A DNA stretch of 64,000 bases, taken from the NCBI RefSeq assembly GCF_028640845.1, contig NC_080546.1, positions 56,183,409-56,247,408 of the forward strand, in the 5' to 3' direction. The notes under the pieces are model-generated. The model saw nothing but the letters and a program-made list of their open reading frames with translations. It was not told the origin of the DNA and did not search any database. This DNA is from Ahaetulla prasina. Its lineage: Eukaryota > Chordata > Lepidosauria > Squamata > Colubridae. The position numbers and the translations under genes are program-made. Numbering within the stretch: position 1 is the first letter of the stretch; every line of letters starts with the position of its first letter. Positions 55,251 to 64,000 of this stretch are shown piece after piece.

Positions 55251-55386
55251 ATTGACCTCACCCCATTCCTAAGAAGACTATAAGGGGCGTGCATAAGTGC
55301 ACAAAAGTGCCTACCGTTCCTGTCCTATTATTTTCTTTCATTGTATATGCTTGTATATAATGTGACCCAAAAATAAATAAATAAAA
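55251..55386 (+). mobile_element. LINE-A copy 3, right piece
   Basis: IDLTPFLRRL-like end of ORF2, TAA, GGGGCGTGCATAAGTGCAC, and an AAATA tail. Confidence 0.88.
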
Positions 55387-55699
55387 AATAAATAAATACA
55401 AACATAAGACAGAGGAACTATAGATAGGTGATGTAGATTCTCTTGCTAAAGTGTTAAGAAAGTGTAAGACCTCTCTTGTAGCTTTCTGGAATGGAATAAT
55501 TTCATCCAGGAGAAAAGTACTAAACATCTTAGACCCAGATACGCTATCTTTTCTAATACGACATACTTGATATACTAAGATCAACTGGGGAAACCCTTCT
55601 TATGATCCAATAGGCTGGTTCATCTCGTAGTGTAGGGTCCTTGTGCAGAAATTTTTCAATGATGTTTTAGTTTTGGAACATGCATTCCCCATTTACTTC

Positions 55700-55925
55700 A
55701 CTTGTGGGAAACCGGCAGAGAAGTTTACAAATGGCAATCATGTAATCATGATATCCTGTTACAATAACCATTGTAAATACGAGTTGATTGCCAACTGACT
55801 GAATCAGGATCCTATGACCATAGAGACACTGCTACAGACAGAATTTTGGAAACCAGTCCTAAGCCCCACATGTTCAGAGCCATCACAACTTCTGAATGAG
55901 TAGTTGTTAACCAAGGACTACCTAT
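55700..55925 (+). mobile_element. Interspersed repeat related to 51031-51320
   Basis: GACCATAGAGACACTGCTAC, CAGAGCCATCACAACTTCTG and GTTAACCAAGGACTACCTATA resemble the second half of the common squamate AGTCCTCGACTTA repeat. Start not defined. Confidence 0.4.
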
Positions 55926-56682
55926 ATAGTCTAAATATTTTAGTGTTACTCTAATAAAGAAACAATTTAAAACTATATGTAAAATTACAATAATGATCTT
56001 GGAACATAAACACACCTCATGGACATATAAACATATTATGAGAACTTATTTCTGTTAAAATAAAACAGTGCCAATTATTGAGATGATAGTAAATTGCATT
56101 TAGAGAAGAAATATCAAATTTTTACTTGGCTTCCTTTGAAAAATAGATTTAAAGTTGACACATTTCTCTCTCTCTCACTCACTCATTATCTATCTCTCTC
56201 CCTTCTCCCTCCCCCCCCCTTTCTCTGTCAGGATCTCCATCTTTGGCCTGTCACCTTACTGGGTTCCTGACATCAAAGGGGAAGAGAGAGGGAGGCAGTT
56301 TGGCCAATCCACACCTGTGTATCAAATGGTGAAAAAAGCATAGATGGTGGTGAGAATGAGGTGGGGGGAGGAATGACAATGGAAGTAAATGAAATAACCA
56401 AACCAGCTTGTACCAGGCTCTTCAAGGCCATTTGCCCAGAAAATGGAATGTTACTAGTTTCACACCTCAGAGTTTCTCAAAACATCTTACTGGCATCACA
56501 TTGGCTGGCTGGTGGGCTGGTCATAGAGGGAGAAATTGAGCATTGGAAAGAATAGCTTTATATTTTGGGAACACCAGATTCCTCCTGACTGCTGCAACCA
56601 GTTTCTTTCAGTAAAAGTTCCTTTGCTTCAATTAAATGCAGTTACAAGTCCTACTTTCCTGGCAGAGCAAACTGGGGCAGGC

Positions 56683-56778
<96 letters not shown>

Positions 56779-57229
56779 TTCAACCCCCCCCCTCCAAGAA
56801 ATGAGCATTTAGTATTGTTGGATAGCTATCTACTTTTAGATCTTAGGGCAGAAAGAAATTAGGACATTGGTAGACAAGTTCACATTTTAACAAGTGAATA
56901 ATATATAACAGCTAACCCAAGGACAATTAAGTGTTCTATGTCTAAGATATATATATAGATATAATTAAAGAGAAAACCAAAAGTCATATAAGTACAGCAC
57001 CTTATGAACTCTCAAATTTCCTCTTTCCATTATGTATTCAAACTGGACAGTGATTAATATTTAAGTGTGTGTGATTAAATACTTTATTTTGACAGCAGGC
57101 AACAGAATTTCATTTTTAATGTGGGCCAGTGTACTCACAGTAAAAAAATGACAATAAAGGTTATCTTATCTTACCTTATCTTACTTCACCTTATCTTATG
57201 CGACTATTTAAGTCTGGTGGACTTTAAGC
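55926..57229. other. Unassigned DNA with microsatellites
   Basis: No gene recognised. Contains CT/CA repeats (56690-56776) and a TTATC-rich stretch (57159-57200) after ATGACAATAAAGG, which may be the tail of an old LINE. Confidence 0.4.
56690..56776 (+). repeat. CT/CA compound microsatellite
   Basis: CT repeats to about 56730, then CA repeats to 56776. Confidence 0.97.
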
Positions 57230-57643
57230 CAGGGGTGAAATCTTAAAAATTTCCCTACCAGTTCTGTGGGCATGGCTTAATTGGTGGGTGTGGCTTGGTG
57301 GTCAGGTGACTGAATGGGCATGGTCAATAATAATAAATAATAAAAATAATAAAGTATACAAAACTTGGGAGGCCCCGGTCTACCTTCTTTAAAAATAGAG
57401 ACACCAGTCTACTAGCTGCCTACAGTGCTGATCAGCTATAGTGTGGCCCTTTGAAGTGCCGCGGCAGTCATTTAAGGCTGTTTGCAGCTGTATCACTACC
57501 GAGCGCTTCAGGGACAGAGAAGAGGAACAGCGAGGAGTGGGCAGTGGGGGGGGCAGGATTTTTGCTACCGGTTCTCCGAACTACCTGCCCCCATTGCTAC
57601 CGGATTGCGCGATCCGGTCTGAACCGGGAGCATTTCACCCCTG
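57230..57643. mobile_element. hAT-type MITE, copy 4
   Basis: CAGGGGTGAAAT...ATTTCACCCCTG: perfect 12-bp inverted ends. Perfect 8-bp duplication CTTTAAGC (57222-57229 and 57644-57651). The interior is 414 bp with a GGGCGTGGCTT-type motif and subterminal CTACCGGTTCT; no transposase. Confidence 0.9.
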
Positions 57644-57651
57644 CTTTAAGC

Positions 57652-58507
57652 CCTTTTTCAGAAGTTAATGAGTGGGGGCATATAAAAAATATAAATCAGA
57701 TGACATTAGGAGGAATTAATTAGAAGGCCTACATAACATCTGAGATAACACAGTTCTGTTTTTAATTCCTTTGTTCCTTCCAGCACAAAAAAACACTTTT
57801 GTTATATAGACATTTCATATATATGATATAGTGCTATGTAGCACTGTGATATAATATGGAAGCCTTTTCATTTAACTGGGCACAATTTGTGAAGAAAATC
57901 TGCTGCTTCTTATTATGATCCAGCAGAAATAACTGAATTCAACATTTTAGCCTTTTTGTCTTCCATCAATGCTAAAAAGCCCACAGATATAGATTCCCCA
58001 GTAAAATTACTAATGTTTTTGTGACACTGCTATTATTCAGCAGGCCCATGTAAAGTAACCCAGATCTGCTTTGATTAACAGATTATGCTGTAATGGTGAC
58101 ATGATTTGTTTCATCAAGTTAAATAAAAGCTGAGATTTATCTAGATGAAGCAATTTCATGACCTCAGTTGGTTAGGACAGCAAGGCAAAGTTTAGTATGA
58201 AGGAAGATAACACAATCTGGAAGACTTTTTGTTCATGATAAGGCTTTTTCAGGCTAGCTACTTAATTTGCTGAAGCCACCTGGCCTTCAATACAATGCCT
58301 AATCTTGAAGTGATTCACCAGAGTCTTTCTTTATATGATGTATGGGATCCAGACTAAATGGTGCTGTAGAAAGCACAGTATGCACTTTAAAATGCCAATA
58401 TATTGCCTTACCAAAAATATGCTGCGTGACTAGAAGCAGTGCAAAGTAAATGAAGAATTAAGAAGACATACTGTTCATGCTGCAGCTTTGAAAAAGATAC
58501 TTTATTT
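57652..58507. other. Unassigned DNA
   Basis: No recognised gene or element. Confidence 0.4.
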
Positions 58508-58602
58508 CAGGGGTCTCCAACCTTGGCAATTTTAAGCCTGGCTGGGGAATTCTGGGAGTTGAAGTCCACCAGGCTTAAAGTTGCCAAGGTTGGAGACCCC
58601 TG
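58508..58602. mobile_element. hAT-type MITE, palindromic 95-bp type
   Basis: CAGGGGTCTCCAACCTTGGC... and its complement form nearly the whole element, so it can fold as one hairpin. Perfect 8-bp duplication CTTTATTT (58500-58507 and 58603-58610). Confidence 0.92.
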
Positions 58603-58610
58603 CTTTATTT

Positions 58611-60664
58611 GAATGTTTGTCAAGGTGGAATACCTGTTTGCAGCCTTGCACTGGCTTATCATTACATATTCTTTTTTTAAAAAAAATAACAGGTAACTAG
58701 CTATTTCTTATATTTTGCTTATGTCTGGTATCTAAAAGCATAAAGCAGCAATAGGGAAAATCTTAATTTTGCACTTCCTGTAGACATTTAAAATGGTGAG
58801 AGAAAAAAGCATAAATTAATTTATTCCAGGGATTTTCCTGATTGCATTACTACACTATAATTTCATTGTTAAAATTGTTTTAAAGAACAACATTTATTCT
58901 TTTTCTTTGATCTAAATTGCAGGCTTTTATTTCAAGAGATATCTATGGTTTAAAGATAAAGTAATTTTAAAATATTCACTGGAATTGTGTGTGCCTCATA
59001 TTGTTTGTTACTGTTGTTTGAATAGCAAGAAGTCTTAATGAAATTTCCAGTTACTATTCTAATTTCCAGTTACTATTAAGCTGTGTGATATAAATTTATC
59101 ATGAATTTGGTCACAAAGTATAAAGAGAATGTTATTTTAGTTGATTCACCTTTTTGTTGCATAATGCAGTAATATTATTAAACATTGCATGATAAGAATA
59201 TTATATATCAAACAAAACATTAGTTGGAGACTGAGGAGAATTTTACAGTGCCATATTTTCCTTACAGAAAGTTGTGCATATATGTACACATAGCACATAC
59301 TGATTAGATACCCAGTGTAATTTTTTAAAAAAAACCCTCAAAGTATATAGTTTTACAGACACAAAAGTAATACTGCATAAACTTTATAGGTTGAAAAACA
59401 ATTTTAATTTTTTTAGAGTAAACATATATCTTTGAGGAAATGACTCCTCAAATATTTCACCAACGTTTCTGAAGCAATACTATTATTAACATGAATAAAC
59501 TCTTAAGACTGTAGAAGCATATTGACTATCTATTTTCTTAAGCAAATAATCAGCAAGTAGTGACAAAATGCAATGCAAGAAGGTGGTGGAAAATCAATCC
59601 TTAGCAACAAGCAAGTCTGTAACTAGGGCTGAAGCAATAGCAATCACAAAATGCTATCAGCATAGATGTGGTCATTTATATTACTGCTCTTTGACACATT
59701 ATACAAAGCAGGCACATTTTAAAGAATACAAGAATAGTTGTACTGGATCATACCTAAGTGCTCAATAAACTCATAATCTGTTGTCACAGAGGCTGACCAG
59801 ATGTCACGTCAAAAACAGAAACAGAAAGAAAAAGCTCCCAATACTGCAGGCAATATCCTGCTTTCCAGATAATAGTCATTGACAAGCATGATCCTGTAAG
59901 ATGTTCTACAAAGCAACAAGTGCATCTACATATTTTTAAGAAAAATAATGCTGTGACATTACTATTCAGGACTAAGCCATAATTTTCAACCTTTTTCTTT
60001 CCTTCTTTCCTCTTTTCTTTTTTTTAATTTTGCAGAATTTATGTTTTTAACTTGCTTATTTATATCACAACAGGTACATTACATCTGTCATAAATTTCTT
60101 TTAAATAAAGACATAAGATTATGATGTTATAATTTGGTGGTGTAATCTTTAGGGAAGGGTTCTGAAAGCTGAAAAAAGGGGATAGGGGATCACATACATA
60201 TCATGCAAAATGTTCTAAGAATTTATTTCATATGTATATGTAGAAGAAAGAAGAACAATATTACCTAAAATTACAAATGGATTTCTTCAGTTGATAGAAC
60301 ATAACCCTTAATTACATAGCAGCTAGAACTGATTAAGGTGTAATATGCCTGCATATTTTGAAGGAATAACTTGTCTTTATCTCTTCCAGCATTGTAGTTT
60401 CTTTGTATATATCTTCTGGAGCTTATTATCTTATTATTGTCTTAATAATATACTTTCTTGCAAATTATAAATTGTGAATGGAACTGTAAACTCATATATA
60501 TCTGTGCTTAAGAATTGAAGTTAATCACAAACCTTCAATCCTCCCAGGATTCCATCTGTTGGTGTATTAGCATAAGAGAACTTTTTCTTTTCAATCAAAT
60601 TGTTATTAAGACTATTATTTAGTATGAATCCTATGAACCTAAACCCAATTGGCAGCATCAGTAG
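58611..60664. other. Unassigned AT-rich DNA
   Basis: No recognised gene or element. Confidence 0.4.
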
Positions 60665-60672
60665 GATCTAGG

Positions 60673-60793
60673 CATGGGGGTCAAACTTGTGGCATCACAT
60701 TGCCGTCATAATGTTTTTCCCATTTGCAGAGCTGGGGTGGGCGTGGCCTGCACATGACACATCCAGCCCATGGGCCGCCAATTTGACACGCCT
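60673..60793. mobile_element. hAT-type MITE, TTTGACACGCC type
   Basis: About 121 bp with ends CATGGGGGTCAAACTTG and CAATTTGACACGCCT. Perfect 8-bp duplication GATCTAGG (60665-60672 and 60794-60801). A different family from the CAGGGGTGGG elements. Confidence 0.8.
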
Positions 60794-60971
60794 GATCTAG
60801 GAAAACGATGCCATTCTGGAAAAAGAAAGGAATTGGTTTAAAAGTAATCTATATGAGAATGGCCTACCACCCAAATAGAGCTCTGATGGTCCAAATGTTG
60901 GGTCACATGACTCTATCAATTGAGTGAAGACAATTAGGAATGTTAACCCAACAGTAATACTATGTTGTATT

Positions 60972-61123
60972 CAGGGGTGGGTTCTACTTACCTTTAGTAC
61001 CAGTTCGCAACAGGAGCATTCTCAGATCATCAGGGCTGACATTGGGGCAGATGGGCAAAGCCTCCCACCACCATTACTACTGGTTCATAAGAACCAGACT
61101 GAACCAGGAGCAACCCACCACTA
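60972..61123. mobile_element. hAT-type MITE, copy 5
   Basis: CAGGGGTGGGTTCTACTTACC start and AACCCACCACTA end, close to copy 2. Flanks GTTGTATT (60964-60971) and GTTGTCCT (61124-61131) match at 6 of 8. Confidence 0.75.
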
Positions 61124-61267
61124 GTTGTCCTATACTACTTGAATAACCTAGGAACAGAACATGATAAACAGGAGGAATAGTTCTTTAGAGTGCACTTAAG
61201 AACGTGAGGGAACAATATGACATCATCTGCATGAAATCTTGAATGTAAAAGGATAAACTGCAGGCAA

Positions 61268-61455
61268 CTCAAGAAGAGAACAATTATTCAGTGGAACAAC
61301 ATGCCTTCAAAAGTTGTGGGTGCTCCAACACTGTAAGTTTTTAAGAAGATATTGGACAACCATTTGTCTGAAATGGCATAAGAACTCCTGCTTGAGCATG
61401 GGGTTAGACTGGAAGACTTCTAAGATCCCTTCTAATGTTGTTATTCTGTTAGAAT
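61268..61455 (+). mobile_element. CR1 3' fragment
   Basis: GTGGAACAACATGCC, GTGGGTGCTCCAACACTG, GGTTAGACTGGAAGACTTC and TCTAATGTTGTTATTCTGTT match the CR1 3' end seen at 63630-63790. Confidence 0.8.
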
Positions 61456-61679
61456 GTTATTATAAAAGAAAATCAGAACTCCTTTCAGGAACTGCTTCTT
61501 GAGCCGATTTCATTTTGATGTCCCAGAAATCTATAAGTTATGAATAGGACTTCCCATGTTTGGAAACTAAGTTTCCAAACTAAACTAAGTTTGGCTTGGA
61601 AACTAAATTTCTCTTGATCTACCCCTCAGCCATTTTTTGTTTTCTTTATGTATTTTTCGTTTTGTACAGTCACTTTTTT

Positions 61680-62300
61680 TGCTGTCCTCTATTTTTTCCC
61701 TTCTTGGAATTATACACAATTTAACTTTTAATTACTCCTTTAGAAACTCAAACACATTTTGATCTGCTTTTTCAGGTTCTTCTCCAGTAATGGGAACCTA
61801 CTGATCATTTCCCCGAGTTTACTAAAATCTACTTGTTTTGAAGTCTAAATAAGTGATTAAACTCAGACTTAGTTTCCCTTAAGATTATGAATTCCAGTAT
61901 TATGTGATCATTTTCTCCTGATATTCCTGTTATTTCATCTTTCTCAGCTAAACCTTCTCCATAGATTATGTTTTCCCTAACAGCCCAACTTCATTTTTAT
62001 TCCCATACTTTGAACATTTGTGTATAAGCAATGTTCTTTGTTTCATTTTTAGTAAGTTCAGCAACACCATTCCTTTCTATGGTGTACAAGTCTTATAGGA
62101 GTCCTTTACTTTCGAAGCCTTCCTGATATATCTTGCCATGAATTGGTCAAACACCTTTTAACCTTTCCCTGTGAAGTAAAAGCCATAGGGTGCCAGGAAT
62201 CCATCCTCTAGATACTTCAGACCACAAAATCAAATCTCTCCCATCAACACCAATTACGTAGTAAGTAAATCAGTTTCAATATTCTTTTCTTTGCAACAGA
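61680..62300 (-). mobile_element. Old CR1 endonuclease-region fragment
   Basis: Minus-strand similarity to 48040-48480: GAAGTCTAAATAAGTG, GAATTCCAGTATTATGTGATCA, CTCCTGATATTCCTG and CAACACCATTCC. Strongly diverged, no readable frame. Confidence 0.5.
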
Positions 62301-62557
62301 CTGGAAAAAGGATAAGAATACTACCTGGGTCCCAGAATCTTGAGCCTTCTCCTAGGAGTCTCAGTGTTTGGTTAGTACAAGTTGGTGGGGGGGGGGTATT
62401 GCTGTATTATATGTCCCAAAATACATTAGCACAGAGATAAGTTTCTCATGGACTTTATAAGTAGTGGAAGCTGTTCTGTCACACCACTTGATTCTTGTTA
62501 TTGGCAAACAACATAGTTCATTAAAAAAATGGCTCTGGCTGATATATGTGCCAGACT

Positions 62558-62590
62558 AATATATATATATATTATTATATATATATATAT
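62558..62590. repeat. TA microsatellite between two copies of GCCAGACTAAT
   Basis: TA-rich tract flanked by GCCAGACTAAT at 62550-62560 and 62591-62601. The right copy is normal CR1 sequence. Confidence 0.85.
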
Positions 62591-62622
62591 GCCAGACTAA
62601 TCTTATCGCATTCTTTGACAAA

Positions 62623-63072
62623 ATGACAAAATTAGTAGACCAGAGGAATGCTGTCGATATAATTTACTTGGACTTCAGTAAAGCATTTGACAAAGTAGAC
62701 CATAACCTACTACTAGATAAAGTAGAAAAATGTGGGTTAGACAGCACCACCACCAGATGGATTCGTAACTGGCTGACCAACCGCACTCAACATGTAGTCC
62801 TCAACGGAACTACATCCACATGGAGGGAAGTATGCAGTGGATTACCCCAAGGCTCTGTTTTAGGCCCAGTACTCTTCAACATCTTCATCAATGACTTGGA
62901 CGAGGGGATAGATGGGGAACTCATCAAATTTGCAGATGACACCAAGCTGGCAGGAATAGCCAACACTCCAGAAGATAGGCTCAAGTTACAGAAAGATCTT
63001 GACAGACTTGAACATTGGGCGCTATTTAACAAAATGAAATTCAACAGTGAAAAAGTAAGGTTCTACATTTAG
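62623..63072 (+). CDS. CR1 RT fragment, open 149 residues
   Basis: Catalytic RT palm: [56 protein letters not shown] and [14 protein letters not shown] with the FADD active site. It ends where a frame change after NSEKVRFYI breaks VLHLG. The later parts ([15 protein letters not shown] at about 63150 and WNDLPAEVVNAPTLEIF, 63640-63700) are in other frames. Confidence 0.9.
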   Translation: MTKLVDQRNAVDIIYLDFSKAFDKVDHNLLLDKVEKCGLDSTTTRWIRNWLTNRTQHVVLNGTTSTWREVCSGLPQGSVLGPVLFNIFINDLDEGIDGELIKFADDTKLAGIANTPEDRLKLQKDLDRLEHWALFNKMKFNSEKVRFYI

Positions 63073-63723
63073 GCAAAAAACAAAATGCACCAGTACCGTA
63101 TATGTGGTACCTTGCTCAATAGTAGTACCTGTGAGAGGGATCTTGGAGTCCTAGTGGATAACCATTTAGATATGAGCCAGCAGTGTGCAGCAGCTGCTAA
63201 AAAGCCAACACAGTTCTGGGCTGCATAAACAGAGGATAGAATCAAGATCACGTGAAGTGTTAGTGCCACTTTATAATGCCTTGGTAAGGCCACACTTGGA
63301 ATATTGCATCCAGTTTTGGTCTCCACGATGTAAAAAGATGTTGAGACTCTAGAAAGAGTGCAGAGAAGAGCAACAAAGATGATTAGGGACTGGAGGCTAA
63401 AACATATGAAGAACGGTTGCAGGAACTGGGTATGTCTAGTTTAATAAAAGAAGGACTAGGGAGACATGATAGCTGTGTTCCAATATCTCAGGGGTTGCCA
63501 CAAAGAAGAGGGAGTCGGGCTGTTCTCCAAAGCACCTGAGGGTAGAACAAGAAGCAATGGGTGGAAACTGATCAAAGAAAGAAGCAACTTAGAACTAAGG
63601 AGAAATTTCCTGACAGTTAGAACAATTAATAAGTGGAACGACTTGCCTGCAGAAGTTGTGAATGCTCCAACACTGGAAATTTTTAAGAAAATGTTGGATA
63701 ACCATCTGACTGAGATGGTGTAG
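63073..63723 (+). pseudogene. CR1 ORF2 C-terminus, frameshifted
   Basis: Pieces [31 protein letters not shown] text at 63275 and an open end 63466-63723 ([49 protein letters not shown]). This shows where the damaged minus-strand copy should end. Confidence 0.85.
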
Positions 63724-63784
63724 GGTTCCTGCCTAGGCAGGGGGTTGGACTAGAAGGCCTCCAAGGTCCCTTCCAACTCTGTTG

Positions 63785-63884
63785 TTATGTCATGTTATGT
63801 TATGTTATGTTATGTTATGTTATGTTATGTTATGTTATGTTATGTTATGTTATGTTATGTTATGTTATGTTATGTTATGTTATG
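63785..63884 (+). repeat. TTATG microsatellite, CR1 tail
   Basis: About 20 units of a TTATG pentamer, directly after the CR1 3' end TCTGTTGTTATGTCA. The other CR1 copy has AAT/ATT units at the same place. Confidence 0.95.
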
Positions 63885-64000
63885 TTTGTTTGTAGTGAAT
63901 CCCCAAATACCACAACTCTTCTATTTATTTTCTTATAGAACATAATTGCATTTTTTCTATTCTTTAAAAATCTATTTTCCTACCATTTATTCTTCAGTGT

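Larger units (their letters stand above)
62595..63784 (+). mobile_element. CR1 LINE, 3' half
   Basis: 5'-truncated CR1 closely similar to 46063-47250 in reverse. Coding from SKAFDKVDH to the end of ORF2 at 63723, then the 3' end GACTAGAAGGCCTCCAAGGTCCC and a TTATG-repeat tail. Confidence 0.93.

Noticed and set aside
63785..63884. Regularly spaced repeats as a CRISPR-like array
   Set aside because: A pentamer microsatellite without spacers, in a eukaryotic genome.

Overview
This is a stretch of AT-rich vertebrate nuclear DNA, almost certainly from a squamate reptile and probably a snake. The evidence is its repeat content: a Sauria-type tRNA SINE ending in ACCTTT repeats, L2-like, CR1, R4-like and L1-like LINEs, a Penelope-like element (PLE), and hAT-type MITEs with CAGGGGTGGG termini. 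I found no convincing host exon, tRNA, rRNA or CRISPR array. Nearly everything recognisable is a transposable element or its remains.

Layout. 1-3600: unassigned DNA with one SINE tail and one hAT MITE. 3600-19215: a nested pile. A decayed minus-strand R4-like LINE (restriction-like endonuclease plus RT) is split by a 4.6-kb Ty3/gypsy element with two identical 190-bp LTRs (4060-8643), a LINE-A 3' fragment that itself carries a 1.9-kb L1-like insertion (8735-10602), a minus-strand LINE-A fragment, a Sauria SINE with a 13-bp target duplication, and a nearly full-length L2-like LINE (13430-18158) whose ORF is broken by one amber codon. A second R4-like fragment follows, itself interrupted by a SINE. 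19211-24630: SINEs, MITEs and an old CR1 fragment. 24636-29445: a PLE with direct terminal repeats, an RT and a GIY-YIG domain, flanked by head-to-head palindromic pieces.

30542-33718 and 42145-45322: two long copies of LINE-A, a CR1/Jockey-group family. A third, truncated copy (53698-55386) is interrupted by an L2-like 3' end. 41640-42134 looks like a solo LTR. 46063-50110: a long minus-strand CR1 with ORF1 (zinc finger, coiled coil, esterase-like) and ORF2. 51030-64000: mostly unassigned DNA, four hAT MITEs with 8-bp target duplications, and a plus-strand CR1 3' half (62595-63784) ending in TTATG repeats.

How the elements relate. Nesting gives relative ages: R4-like is oldest, LINE-A next, then L2-like, L1-like and gypsy. 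Two tRNA-SINE copies and a tail share the 3' end of the L2-like LINE, as expected of a SINE using L2 machinery. The most interesting signals are (i) PLE palindromes whose junctions all fall at one point about 31 bp downstream of a TATA-like box, (ii) an in-frame UAG conserved between the two frames of LINE-A, and (iii) loss of the second catalytic Asp (FADN for FADD) in two LINE-A copies but not the third. Family names come from memory of protein and repeat motifs; no database search was possible.
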